DNA from: Didymodactylos carnosus | Lineage: Eukaryota > Rotifera > Eurotatoria > Philodinida > Philodinidae | DNA: 31,323 nt | Direction of reading: 5' to 3' | Assembly (NCBI GenBank): GCA_905250885.1 | Contig: CAJNOQ010001462.1 | Coordinates: 1-31,323 of the forward strand | Shown here: positions 22,401-31,323 of the stretch, piece by piece | Numbering within the stretch: the stretch's first letter is position 1 | Layout of the letters: each line of letters begins with the position of its first letter | Made by a program: the position numbers and the translations under genes | The notes under the pieces: model-generated | The model's input: the letters and a program-made list of their open reading frames with translations, nothing else | What the model was told of the DNA's origin: nothing | The model's database searches: none

Positions 22401-24745
22401 ACATCATTTTTGTTCGTATTTCCGTAGAGATAATGTGTTGGGCACATTCAATATGCCTTTACAGATGGTACATTAGAAATGCTGTGTCTAAAATTTGTGC
22501 TCGATTTATTACAAAAGAAAATATTCAGTCTATGAGGGTACATTTTTTTTACAGGATGTTATTTCGTAATATTACTCTTTTAAAATGATGTTTCAAATAA
22601 AAAGGCATCCTTTAATCGAAATGGAAACTTTAATAAGCCGATTTTTCTTTTGGACTTAATAAATTCTCACATTAACCAACAACTAAAATAACTATCATAA
22701 CGTCAAGCTCACCAAGAAATTGTAGCCAGTGAAAAAGAAAGAGTAGTCATAAAATAAGTTCTTTGTTTTCTCGATGCACTACTAATGGAGGTATGTTGGA
22801 AAATTCAGTGTATATAGATATTATTTTATAGCACTTTCTAACTAATGGAAGACACAACAATATGTGAAAAAAAAACTCAAGTCACTTTGATTGATAGACA
22901 TCATAGATTATACAGACACAAGAAAAATTGATTTATCCAAAAAGAAAATGCAGAACAAGCACTATGACTACCACTAGTTTAGTCTACTTTTCTTAGACTA
23001 CTTGTATCTGTTATACAGTCCATATAGTTAAGATCAAAACCATTTGGACTATCTCATGTTAACTTACATTTTTGAGCACATTCATCGATAGAGCATCAAA
23101 CGCTAAATATTTCTCCTTTTCACAGAAAAAAAACTAATATACAGAGAAATGGAATATTCTTTTCCTACAATGGTTTTTCAACTGCTGAGTTTTTCTTTTA
23201 AAAATTTCTTTTTATTCACAATTTAATTACTCATTCCTCTGATCCTACTGTGACATGAATACAGAGACTGACAGGTTTCAGTAAACATTTTCATTGGTTG
23301 GTATAGAGAATGAGCAGAGGAAGTATTGATGATCTGTCATTTATTTTAAATGCTAATGACACCCTATAAACGTTTCATTTCATTGTATATATCAGAAAGA
23401 AGTTGGTAGGACAGAGAACATTCAACAAACGAATATCAACATCATAGGAGTAGGTTCTATCATCATGAGCGGTGGCTATCTCAAGTAATTAATGAAAGCG
23501 AAACATTTCGCTCTGAATGTGCCGATTTAAATGATACATCCTTATTATTATGCTATTACTTCGATTTCTGCTTCATGAAATTAGATCACACTATTCTCAA
23601 AAATGTATCGAGTACAACTTACATTTTCATCGGCTATTGATGATGTTGTCGTAGACGACATGGTGGTAGCATTAGAACGAGTTCTGGAAACAGATTGTAA
23701 ATCTTCCGAATTTGTAAATGTAAAAGCCTAGAAGAAAAATGAATGATGAGTATGTAGGTTGATTTTATCAACTATTGTTATACTTTAATTTTAGATGTTG
23801 AATTTGTGATTGGTGCTGGATTTGTCGTTGCGGGAGCTTTTTTCACATCACGATTTTTGGCGTCCTTACCATCTTTTAAACTTAGACGACGTACAGGATT
23901 TTTTAATATTCTTCTAAAACTCGCTTTTCGTTTACTAAATTGAGTGGCTGACTGTTGTTGATGTGAATCATCGTTATTTGTCACGTTGCTATCTAAATAT
24001 AAGAAAAAAATAGTATTAATACTTATTCTAGCCTAAGATACAATTGTTTCATAATTAAAATACTAAAAGACTTCTCCACATCTCCAATCATTCAAACAAC
24101 TCATAAAATCTAGCGTGATTGTATACCAGAAATATGAGCAAATAACCGATTTAGTATTAGTCATACCGAAATTCTATTTTTGTTGATTCAAAACAGATGA
24201 ATAACAATTATTCAGTTCTACGTTGGCGTAGAAATATACATTTCGCTAACGGCAAAAAGAATTACTAGTACAATAAGTTAAATATCTCCGTCAGACAATG
24301 AAAAAAAGCTGACACTGTTTAAGGTGAACATTGTTTACTGCAGATAGTATTGAAACACAGATATCACGATGATATTTGAGGTTTTAGAATAAATACCTTG
24401 TTCATTTTTTGGAATTAAGATAGATGGACTGGATTTTGTTGCTTTTAATATTGACGATGGTACAAGACCTTCAATATATTTTGTTGTTGTTGATGTTGAA
24501 TGAATTGAAGATAATGAAGATTGTTCTGTACCGGATATTGTTGTCGATGAAGCTAATGATGGTGGACCGGATACAGACTGTTGTGTTTGTTGATTATGAT
24601 CATTTAGTAGACGAATTAAACACCATTCTGGTGAATTGCCTGTAGTACGTTGTAGTATACGAACATGTTGACCTTTCGTAACTGATAATTCATTTTGACT
24701 GCGTGCTGTATAATCGTCACAGACAACTGTTACGTCACACGAGGC
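5317..24745 (-). CDS. TRIO/Kalirin-family RhoGEF and kinase, 3' part (24 exons)
   Basis: Domain order on the minus strand is SH3, linkers, DH-PH (GEF2), linker, SH3, Ig, protein kinase. This is the C-terminal architecture of TRIO and Kalirin. Exons 5' to 3': 24397-24745, 23784-23992, 23623-23727, 19052-19219, 15781 to about 15933, 13392-13810, 13263-13329, 13078-13190, 12949-13012, 12800-12886, 12305-12739, 12058-12238, 11956-11989, 11056-11220, 9310-10363, 7113-7364, 6952-7048, 6791-6881, 6534-6734, 6247-6385, 6021-6190, 5779-5958, 5407-5518, 5317-5340. All phases join, giving about 1,622 codons and a TAA at 5317-5319. Two joins are uncertain: the acceptor near 15933-15953 and the donor at 11056. 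The N-terminal Sec14, spectrin and GEF1 parts are expected upstream of the window. The family acts at the plasma membrane and cytoskeleton in axon guidance and cell migration. I cannot say whether it is closer to TRIO or Kalirin; an invertebrate single orthologue is likely. Confidence 0.92.
5407..6881 (-). CDS. C-terminal serine/threonine kinase domain (six exons)
   Basis: CaMK-like kinase of the TRIO/Kalirin type. The glycine loop is ELARGRFCIVKHC. The lysine lies in TKLIYKK and the C-helix Glu in HEYAIL. The hinge is IVGELISGGRLFD. The catalytic loop is HLDLKPEN (Leu replacing Arg of HRD, as in TRIO), then DFGD, SAPEIIEG and WSIGVLVYVLLSGLSPFLDD. The end is SRPSASECLSNEWIQ and STTNLIDFVERRKSQ, matching TRIO's LTSFIERRKHQ. 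Exons 6791-6881, 6534-6734, 6247-6385, 6021-6190, 5779-5958 and 5407-5518 all keep phase. Every catalytic residue is present, so activity is predicted. Confidence 0.94.
6952..7364 (-). CDS. Immunoglobulin-like domain (two exons)
   Basis: Exon 7113-7364 gives the first half: FPPEFTIPFQDRTVI, then LTLIGHVSGNPRPAIVWQHP with the core Trp. The usual first Cys position reads LTLIGHV, so the canonical strand-B cysteine appears replaced. Exon 6952-7048 gives the second half with the classic DSGVYECIATSPYG. It sits between SH3-2 and the kinase, as in full-length TRIO and Kalirin. The intron between them is 64 nt with GTAAGT. Confidence 0.88.
7365..9309 (-). other. Intron of 1.9 kb in the TRIO-like gene
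   Basis: Lies between the SH3-2 and Ig exons; donor GTAATA, acceptor GTTTAG. Two adjacent plus-strand open frames (7852-8046 and 8065-8256) are the only coding-like part. They have mixed composition and no recognised motif. A roughly 20-base sequence around TTCTTTATCAA..TAAAGAGT recurs at about 7782 and 8231, so this may be old repeat DNA. The rest is A-rich. Confidence 0.6.
9310..10363 (-). CDS. Large exon: Ser/Thr/Gln-rich linker and second SH3 domain
   Basis: 351 codons. The first 240 or so are disordered-looking, rich in Ser, Thr, Asn and Gln, with an eight-glutamine run encoded at about 9683-9710. An SH3 follows: DTAKCLFNYNAIKEDEI, VQKGEYVQIVA, and the conserved SSPAAEGWIPGHIIGL, which matches the SPAAEGLVP signature of TRIO SH3s. 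The tail is Pro/His/Ser-rich. The acceptor is TTTGTTCTAG and the donor GTAATA is phase 0. The residues upstream of 10363 in the same frame are intronic, because an intact acceptor lies there. Confidence 0.88.
10364..11024 (-). other. Intron with a CA microsatellite
   Basis: No coding sequence seen. A (CA)12 tract lies at 10754-10777, followed by an A-rich stretch. Confidence 0.6.
10754..10777. repeat. (CA)12 microsatellite
   Basis: An uninterrupted CA dinucleotide run inside an intron. Confidence 0.95.
11056..11220 (-). CDS. Basic exon after GEF2 with a weak donor and nearby in-frame stop
   Basis: The frame encodes LLTWEKADDSYKGYVIQQST and RRMFMLKKHHSVDS. The acceptor TTTTAAG is phase-compatible with exon 11956-11989. 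The only donor that keeps phase with the next exon is GTCTGA after GATTC, a poor match to GTRAGT. If unspliced, the frame runs on through DNNENNN to a TGA at 11025-11027. A protein ending here would have GEF2 but no SH3-2, Ig or kinase. The joined reading is the more likely main form because the downstream domains belong to the same family architecture. Confidence 0.75.
11221..11955 (-). other. Intron of about 0.7 kb in the TRIO-like gene
   Basis: Lies between the 34-nt exon and the basic exon; donor GTAAGTC. Contains ATATATATAT and the palindrome ACACACGTGTGT near 11700. No coding sequence seen. Confidence 0.55.
11956..13329 (-). CDS. GEF2 module: DH (RhoGEF) and PH domains over seven exons
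   Basis: Catalyses GDP/GTP exchange on Rho GTPases; in TRIO and Kalirin this second module acts on RhoA. DH begins RRHNIVELIDTEKEYVKDL and continues EGYMSAV, ERYVFGNVQKIYEFHRDTF, FSPYVRYCENKPRSEYVVSE. The conserved helix is LLVSDLLIKPVQRIMRYQLL, then VPTQANDMMNVGR. PH follows: ELKLQDMLLV, RRVFLFQQAMVFCE, YIYKYDLK, AYQFILVE, and a C-terminal helix with its usual Trp (EEQYETWVTNLHKVL). The tail ALINPTEALKK matches TRIO's NALTSPIEYQ. Exons 13263-13329, 13078-13190, 12949-13012, 12800-12886, 12305-12739, 12058-12238 and 11956-11989 are separated by introns of about 60-90 nt. Key DH residues are all present, so it is probably active. Confidence 0.93.
13392..13810 (-). CDS. Proline/threonine/serine-rich linker exon ending at the DH domain
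   Basis: 139 codons. A Thr-rich run (TTTTTTITT) is followed by a Ser/Pro block, TPPPPPSASGG, and an acidic segment (DLPSDNPSLPDVD), ending YGEKR just before the DH domain. Vertebrate TRIO has a comparable Ser-rich stretch ending SLKRRHYVL. The ends are phase 0 (acceptor TTTGTTTAG) and phase 2 (donor GTTCGT). The linker is likely disordered and diverged in sequence. Confidence 0.85.
13811..15780 (-). other. Intron of 2 kb with one ATG-started same-strand open frame
   Basis: A 122-residue frame from ATG at 14270-14272 to 13904 begins MSDKNKRELNIVKMSHTPRI. It becomes Phe/Lys-rich, as expected of AT-rich noncoding DNA, and has no good phase-0 donor into the 13810 exon. It is not called as a gene. 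The rest is AT-rich with no features. Confidence 0.5.
15781..15953 (-). CDS. Linker exon preceding GEF2; 5' boundary uncertain
   Basis: The frame contains RRLVNRTFALDNTSD and SPFEDDSVIARLVQHV, the latter similar in position to TRIO's SAAELVSAIEELV. The donor is GTAAGC, phase 0. Two acceptors are possible: CGGAG before 15933, which keeps phase 0 with the previous exon but lacks a pyrimidine tract, and GTTAAG before 15953, which needs one extra base upstream. An in-frame TAA lies just above. The exon may instead follow an unseen microexon or begin an alternative transcript. Confidence 0.65.
16392..16488. repeat. Compound trinucleotide microsatellite (ATT)n-(TGA)n
   Basis: About 25 ATT/TTA units with a single interruption (ATTACTATTATT) run straight into about six TGA/GAT units. 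Confidence 0.95.
17858..18023. repeat. 18-bp perfect inverted repeat with about 130-bp spacer
   Basis: GAAATGCGTTCAAATGTA at 17858-17875 is exactly reverse-complementary to 18006-18023. The core (TGCGTTCAA) is not simple sequence. It may mark a miniature element about 170 bp long. No flanking duplication was identified. Confidence 0.6.
19052..19219 (-). CDS. Linker exon with the PPPM-x-IQQ block
   Basis: The 56 codons include DDDGDVLLEVEVPPPMEIQQ, corresponding to the acidic-then-proline block of vertebrate TRIO (PLPPPMAIQQHSL). It has a clean acceptor (TTTTATTTTAG) and a strong donor (GTAAGTG), both phase 0. It is isolated by a 4.4-kb intron upstream and a 3.1-kb intron downstream. Confidence 0.85.
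19220..23622 (-). other. Intron of 4.4 kb
   Basis: AT-rich, with poly-A/T and (TA)n tracts (for example 20585-20605). The only coding-like segment is the EF-hand-like minus-strand frame at 22057-22299, annotated separately. A plus-strand frame at 22343-22588 next to it has no recognised motif. Confidence 0.55.
22057..22299 (-). pseudogene. Intronic open frame with one degenerate EF-hand-like loop
   Basis: The frame, open from about 22320 with no ATG at its head, contains IIEDIFLAK followed by ELNHQGSINYIEF. The latter fits the spacing of a 12-residue EF-hand loop: position 3 Asn, 5 Gln, 6 Gly, 8 Ile, 12 Glu. Position 1 is Glu instead of Asp, so calcium binding would be weak. The rest is Lys/Thr-rich and unlike known EF-hand proteins. 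It could be a decayed gene copy inserted in the intron. A chance match is quite possible. Confidence 0.25.
23623..23992 (-). CDS. Two linker exons with the basic conserved block
   Basis: Exon 23784-23992 encodes RKASFRRILKNPVRRLSLKD, followed by Lys-rich residues. This matches the TRIO/Kalirin linker block TLRKWLTSPVRRLSSGKAD. Exon 23623-23727 encodes 35 residues rich in Ser and Thr. Donors are GTATAA and GTAAGT. Both exons keep phase with their neighbours. The basic block may contact membrane or be a phosphorylation target; this is inferred, not seen. Confidence 0.82.
24397..24745 (-). CDS. Exon with the first SH3 domain, carrying a long loop insertion
   Basis: The frame opens ASCDVTVVCDDYTARSQNEL, followed by SVTKGQHVRIL and PEWCLIRLL, and closes with EGLVPSSIL. 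These match the TRIO/Kalirin SH3 that follows GEF1 (VTVVHDFTA, NELTIRRGQTVEVLER, DWCLVR, EGLVP). Between WCLIRLL and EGLVP there are about 45 extra residues rich in Ser, Thr and Gln, where vertebrate TRIO has under 10, so one SH3 loop is greatly expanded. The acceptor is TTTGTAG and the donor follows at GTATTT, leaving one base (phase 1) that joins the next exon's AT to make Asp. In relatives this SH3 has been implicated in regulating the neighbouring GEF1; that role here is inferred. Confidence 0.88.
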
Positions 24746-27700
24746 CTACAAATAAATACGTATAATAATATATAGATGTCTCCACATGAATGTAGCTATG
24801 TACTCATAATCATAATTTCTAATTTAAATAGAGTAAGTTTTACATTTGGATTTGTGACTTTTTACTCTCTTATAAAACATGCAGTTTAAAATATCATCGG
24901 AAAATAGTTGAACTTATTAATCGGGAAAAAAAAATGACACAAATATTCTGTTACTGTATTTTTTTTTTTATTTGATAAGTGTAACATTAAAGTATTTTAG
25001 AGAAAATCTTTCTACTAGCTAGAATTGATAATTATTTCGGAAAAATCTGAACAACTTGTTAATAAATTTTGACATCTACGTGACAACAAACTGAAGTTGT
25101 TGTTGTTGTTGTTTCTTTATTATGAACTACAAAAGATTCTTTATCAGTTAAAAACAAACAAACCCTAATGTATGCACACACTCATCATTAACAAACATAT
25201 TTTAGTGTTTACTTTCAAAATTGAAATTATTACTTAAATCACATGATGTCGTATCAATATATTATTAGATCAATGAATGATTAAACAATTTATACTAATT
25301 AAGAACATAGTCAATTTTTAGAAAAAACAAACAAGTAATATTTAACCTTTTTATTTATTGTTTTTTCTTGAATAAAAAGAATAAAATTGTTGTACAATCT
25401 CATACTTATTTAACAAGACTAGAACAAGACATAGTCAATCGATTAATCAATTATATAGCTGGAAGATTATAATCTATGCAATATATTTATACTGATTCAT
25501 TATAAAATACAATTCCCAGAGCACTAGTAAATGAAGACAAATAATAACAGGAGAAGAAGTAAATAAGTAAAAGAATGAACATATGTCATTTGTCATAGCA
25601 TCAAAGAGAAAATCAAAAACTCATACATGCAACCTGTGCTATTGAATAACGAACTACTATAGAGAAAAAGAATGATTAATAATCGTCATAAGAAGAACAC
25701 ATAGGAAATAGTTTTATCATCAAATTGACAATAGTTAATTATCTATTCCCTTGCTCTAATTACAGAAAATGGTCTAGTATATAGATGATCATATAGTGTG
25801 TTGATAGACTCTTTTTCTCAAATTTTAAAAGAATTTTAATAAAAATTTTCCTTGTGTCAGTACCCTTTTCTATACGCATTTATCAATCTTCTGTCTTTTT
25901 TACGTTCATCATACATACTTCCGTCTATTGTAATGATAGTAGAAAACCTCACTGGTTCAAGAAACATAAAAGTTTCTTTTAGTGCGAGAAAAATGATTAT
26001 TTTGAAAAAGTGTTTATTAAATGATGTATTGAAAGTGACTACTTGACACTAATATATTGTTTAACAATCTTATCAGAAAAAATTTTAAATTCTCGTTGAA
26101 TAAATTGACTAGATTATTTACTATATAAAATAATGGGAAAAAAGAAGCCAATCAGGCATCATTTTTACCTTCAACAACCATCTTTATTATTTTTTCATTT
26201 GAGATTTGACATTTACTTACAAAAAAAGAAGAAGAAAAAAAAAATTGATTCAAAAGCGTTTCCTCTAACTCGTTAACAAAACTACATATACATATATATT
26301 ATTTATTATTACCCATCGAAGTTTCATTTTCCTCCAAAATTCCATGAATCATGCTAATAAGAATATAAATGAAATGAATAAATGAATATATCGATAACAA
26401 ATAGTTTTTGGTTGAGAAAACAACAATATTATGAATTTCAACCACATTATAACTATTTTACTGTTCGTTCTTATATTTTCCCTTTTAAAAAACACAGTCA
26501 CGTACATCTAAGTTTTTCTCGATATAGTAACTATCCTTCCATATATACATTTCTAGTTATGCATATCGAATAAAAAAAAAATGAAATCAGCATATTATTA
26601 TGACAGAAATAGATATTTTTCTTTTTTTTTTTTACATTTGTTAAAAACACTCTTTCATTTATGCAATGTTAAATACTTGTTGTGTTGTAATTTCAGTTTC
26701 TTTCTATTTTTTTAGTATAAATACAATTTTCTTTTTTTTTTTTAAACTAAAGGAGAAGAAAAAACGGAAATTTTTTTTTTGTAATCGTGCTGGACGCATT
26801 CGCTGTATGTTATTTTGTTTTCTAATACCAGTATTTTATTATTTTTTTTTTTTTTGCAGTTTAACACCACATACAAGATATGGTTCAGTTCGTTGTCGTT
26901 TCGCACTTATTTTCATGTTCTGCGTGTGTTTTGTTATTATTTTCCAGTGAATATACAGAAAGAGCAGCGAGATAAAAACATCAATCTTTAGGAAAAAAGA
27001 AGAAGAAAAGAAGAAAAACATTTTTTTATGGAGACAAGGAAGTATACGACAAAAAACTGAAAGTAAAAACAAAAAAAAATCTAAACAGACGATGTATCAA
27101 AATCATGATAAATAGAGTGTAATGCATCCGGTCTATCAACATAACAATTGAAAGCTCAGTAAATGCGTGACTTTAAGCATGAAACTTATGAGTTAAATAA
27201 GATGATTACAAGAAAATTTCTGTTTAGATTTTAAATTGGTATACAAATAATTTAAATAAAAATATTATTTAGGAGAAATTTTGTTGGAAAAGTGACTAAA
27301 AAAACATATAAAAGTCGAATATTAAAGTTATTTTTCGTTTTATCACAAATCATATCGACATATTTCGTTTGATGACAGAAAAAAAAGTAGTTAGATTCTT
27401 ATAAAACTTTTCTACATTTGGAAAAGTCTGTAATCAAAACTTGATATTTTTTCTATTTTTTGTTCTTTTTCTCTGTCTGACATTAGCGAATCATTAGAAT
27501 TGGCAAAGGACTAATGTAAAGGAAGAACATAGTACAAAATTTTATATATGATTATCATCCGCATTGTCTAGAAGATAAAAAGCGAAAAAAAGACTTCTCT
27601 AATTTTTTTAGTCTCGAAGGGTACCCGTATGAATCGGCAATTTTACAGATTTTCTCTTTAGTGTTTTATTTTTTTTATTCAATGTTTTCGTTTGCCGTTG

Positions 27701-30700
27701 AAATGACGTAAATCTAAAAAAAAAATCATTGAACTTTACATTCCGAGCATACATGTTATTTTTTGAGTTTTCTATTATTTTTCACGAAACAAACAGTAGT
27801 ATATTGTCCGATAGAATTCATTTGATGAGAAAAAAATTAAAAAGAGAAATGTTTCTATAGTTAGATTTGTAATCTTGTTCATAAACAAATTATGATTATG
27901 TTTCTCTATCATATTTCAAGTGATCATTTAAATTCAAGTTTATTGAATTGATGATTATCAATATATTAGAAAAATAAAACTTCATGTTGTTCTTCATACA
28001 CACACACATGACTTTGGATTTCATGTATACATTTGATGTAGAACACAGATTAAAGATGACTTCCTATTCTTGTTCACACTCATTGTATCTGGCTTATTAA
28101 CTCTATATATTTGGCATCTCTCTTCGTTCTTATTATATTCTTTCTTCTCAAGGATATAACAGGGACAACAACAAAAAAAATAAGAAAAAAGAAGTAATAC
28201 TAGAAAATTAAATCGACATATTCACGCTTTCTATGTTGAAAATAAGCCAAAAAGTGTGAAAGATAGACACAAGACACAAGAAGAGAGTATTATTTAAATA
28301 GCATTTAAGTTGAGAATAATATTTAAGTCGAGAGACGGGAAAAAGAAGAATTAACATTTCTTTTTTTTCATCATCATCATCATCATCATCATCATTCCAA
28401 AAAAAATATCTCTCATCTATAATGTAATAATAAGAAGTGAAAACAAAGAAATCTAAATATACAAAAAGAAAAACTTAAAAAAAAAAGAAAAAAAAGGCGA
28501 TTAATATCAACATTTTTATAAAGAACAAAAATAAATAAATAACACCATGATCTTCAATAAAAATATGAAAAAAGTTTAACAAGTTTCTTTCGTCAATAAC
28601 AGTTATTAGAAGTTCTTTATTAAGAACGTTAAAAATTTAATTTAGATCGGAGTTAATAGAAATCTACACTTAATTAATAAGAGAAGTTCAAAATTTTTAT
28701 TTTATTCGTAAACAAACATCTTCAATGTAACGAATATTTATGTGTTAAATCTCTCGATTTCATGAGGTGATCTAATATTTAGAAAAGCTATTAAAATAAG
28801 AAATTGTTTAGTCAGATAAACACAAAATTCAATTGATTTGAAATAATTTCTTTGTAAATATTTTATATGAATTTATTTTTATATCCTTGATATTTGAATT
28901 CGAAAATATAAAGTTATTGTAAAGTGTATAATGTTTATCGACATAAGTTGATCGATATTATGATGATTAACGGAAAATACAGTAGAAAATCACACACATA
29001 CACAAACATATACCAAGATTCTGAGTAGAAAAAAGGAGTTAATGTATTCTTTCATTTGTTAGTTTTTCTTTCCTTGGAGAAAGACTATTTAACCAGTGAC
29101 AAATACATAAAATCTATGTATCTAACAGATCGATATTTTAATAGTTGAAAAAATATCATTATCACCATATAAAATGGGACTAGTATTTAGATGGAAAACT
29201 ATTGTATTAGATCGTTTAAATGATAAGTTCAAAGGTCATGAACTGGTAAAACAAAGTCTAACTAAATAGAAAGAAAAAGCGACAAAAACCTATCAACTCT
29301 AATAAATAACTATGAAAAATAGGGTAGTAAAAAAGAGACAAAACTTTGTGGTGAAAGAGCTGGGGTTTCCTGTTGACTACTACGTCAACACTATGTTGCA
29401 TGATAAAGATTAATTAAACACAAGTTCAATATTTCGACAAAAACTATTCGATAAAACTTAAAAGAAGAAAATAACTAAATTGAAGTAATTCGATCTTTAG
29501 TAAATTTTATCAAATTATCATAATACAGCAGCATTTCACTTCAACATTGTCGTTTTTTTTTTTTGTTAAAATATTGTACAAGTAATCGTCTAAATATGCT
29601 GCGAGCAAGTGTGTCGGTTAGATATGCATTGGACTATAGACCAAAAAGAAAAAAAATCCGACACTTTTTCCATGCCATCAAGGTCCTTTTTTTTTATTCT
29701 TTCGACACTCGTTATCTCACTGACATATTTGTTATGCTTATATGTATGATAGTATCAATGTTGAATGAAAAACCCATATTCTGTAATAACATTAAAAAAA
29801 AAAACCAACAACAACAATAAAAGACATTTTCTTTCTTTTTGAGTAATGCCCTCCTTTTCACAGATACATTTATTTAGAAATTTTCTATTTTAAAAAGACT
29901 CGAACCATTTTTTTTTTCCCTTCTTTATCTTCCTATTCATAATTCATTTCCGTATGCATAGAAAACGAGACTAACAATTAAACCTGTACAAATATTAAAG
30001 CACGATTTATCCATTAATGAGGACAATCACATCTATTCGTCTAACAAAATATAAAATAAATAGAAATACCCGATTAAAAAATGAGAAAAAATGAATTATT
30101 AAAAATAAGTCGAGTACAGACACATTGTCGATTATTACCAAAAGACGAAGAAGAAGAAAAGAAAACAAAAAAATAAAAGAACATTTGTCGAGATCTTATT
30201 TAAACTAAACAATCATTAACAGAAAAATATATGAAATGTTTTTTTTTCATTCTCGATCTTCCCTTCTCTAGTCCTCTCGTACTTACCGATCAACAATAAA
30301 CTAAAAAAATGATTTATTTAATAGTGAAAAAAAAAAAATTGAATAGTAAATTATTAAATAGGCTTTTACGATAATAAACAACAGATCAGTACTTTATCAA
30401 ATGAACGTTCGTTCTATCCGTGATATAACCGTAGAATATAATGTAATGGTAAAAAACTAACCATTTTAAAAAATAAAAATAAAAAAAGATTCTTCTTTTT
30501 TTTTGGTTTTTCTCTCGGACTTATTAGATGAAATTAGTTTAATTGTGTGAGTGGGAAGGAAATGGAAGCTACGATATTTTTATCCTTTTTTTTTTTCTCT
30601 CATTAAATATACTTTCAAAAAAAAAAAGAAGAAAAACATAACAAAAAAAATAATAATAACACGAACATCTCTTACATCTAATTAAATTGAAAAGAAAGAA

Positions 30701-31323
30701 TTATAATATCCAATAACGATGAAAGAGTACATACCATTTAGAAATCGAAATTTTTGTCAACTAAGTGATTAGGCAAAAAAACCTTCGCTTTTTATTAAAA
30801 AAAAAATTGAGAAGAAGCATGTAAAAGAGAAAATGACTATATGAAACATCTGTTATGATGATATGCTTTTATTTTTCAAAGTACGATCTGTTGCCTGCTT
30901 TTCCGCTAAACAAAATAACAAAAAATAAAAAAGGAAAAGGCGAGAAGAAAAGTATGATCGATACTGTTACAGATTGTATTTCGTAGAAAAAAAGTCTATC
31001 AGATTACTAATGTTTTATTTATTTATTTATTCATTTTACAAGAGGTATAGTCACGATTTAATCATAGTTTCATATAACTAAACTTCGACACTAACTCTGT
31101 AGAATATAATTTTTGTTTGATGCATGAAGAGAGAAACATTAAACGTTTTCACAATATTCAAATTCACAACTTTCCATTTCTATCAAGAATATACATTCAC
31201 AATGAACATTTTTTTTTAGTTTATCAGGCGAACATGTCACTTTTTTTCCTTGATAAATCCTCTCCTATTTCGTCTTTCATGATTCTACTAGTAGTTAAAA
31301 TATAATTTTGACAAGAAAAAACG
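24746..31323 (-). other. Probable long intron upstream of SH3-1 (6.6 kb or more)
   Basis: No exon of the expected upstream parts (GEF1, spectrin repeats) can be read here on the minus strand, and nothing coding-like on the plus strand. The stretch is very A/T-rich with many homopolymer runs of 8-12, a (TTG)n tract at about 25095 and a (CAT)9 tract at 28369-28395. A few splice-flanked short segments are listed as findings. Open frames at 26666-26950 and 29563-29820 are Phe/Lys-rich low-complexity. Confidence 0.55.
28369..28395. repeat. (TCA)9 microsatellite
   Basis: An uninterrupted TCA/CAT trinucleotide run following a poly-T tract. Confidence 0.95.

Noticed and set aside
26666-26950. 94-codon plus-strand frame
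   Set aside because: Dominated by Phe and Lys from poly-T and poly-A runs; low complexity.
29563-29820. 85-codon plus-strand frame
   Set aside because: It begins after a poly-T tract and ends in a poly-A/CAA tract with no motif; probably chance.
1-31323. CRISPR arrays, bacterial operons, rRNA or tRNA genes
   Set aside because: No spaced direct-repeat array, no ribosome-binding-site-led gene clusters, and no tRNA-like cloverleaf or GTTCRANNC box context that I could support by eye.

Overview
The window is AT-rich eukaryotic DNA. It has spliced minus-strand genes with canonical GT..AG introns, many 50-120 nt introns alongside several multi-kilobase ones, serine/threonine/glutamine-rich linkers, and abundant microsatellites. 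The main gene is a TRIO/Kalirin RhoGEF-kinase, a family found in animals and their close relatives, so this is an animal genome. Base composition, intron style and an intronless bacterial-looking superoxide dismutase next to a 24-exon animal gene suggest a bdelloid rotifer (Rotaria/Adineta-like). The taxon is an inference.

Layout. Positions 1-2558 are a repeat-rich patchwork. A short plus-strand coding 3' end (2-139) has 91 bases repeated perfectly in inverted orientation at 2468-2558. Between the arms lie minus-strand exon-like pieces (718-1170), a long imperfect hairpin (about 1299-1574) and a compact element with 55-bp inverted arms (2034-2351). Positions 3360-4097 (minus) encode a complete, intronless, secreted Mn-type superoxide dismutase of bacterial sequence type, with a polyadenylation signal just downstream. 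Positions 5317-24745 (minus) hold the 3' two thirds or so of a TRIO/Kalirin orthologue: SH3-1, basic and proline-rich linkers, GEF2 (DH-PH), a long Ser/Thr/Gln-rich linker, SH3-2, an Ig domain and a CaMK-like kinase. I resolved 24 exons whose phases all join into about 1,622 codons. The family's N-terminal Sec14, spectrin repeats and GEF1 are not seen and should lie beyond position 31323. Positions 24746-31323 look like one very long intron.

The TRIO/Kalirin protein would link membrane receptors and the cytoskeleton to Rho-family GTPases. GEF2 is RhoA-type in relatives, and the kinase here keeps its catalytic residues. The superoxide dismutase is unrelated in function: it would remove superoxide in the secretory pathway or outside the cell. 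The observations most worth checking are the probable horizontal origin of the secreted dismutase, the nested inverted repeats at the left edge, and possible alternative ends or starts of the TRIO-like gene.
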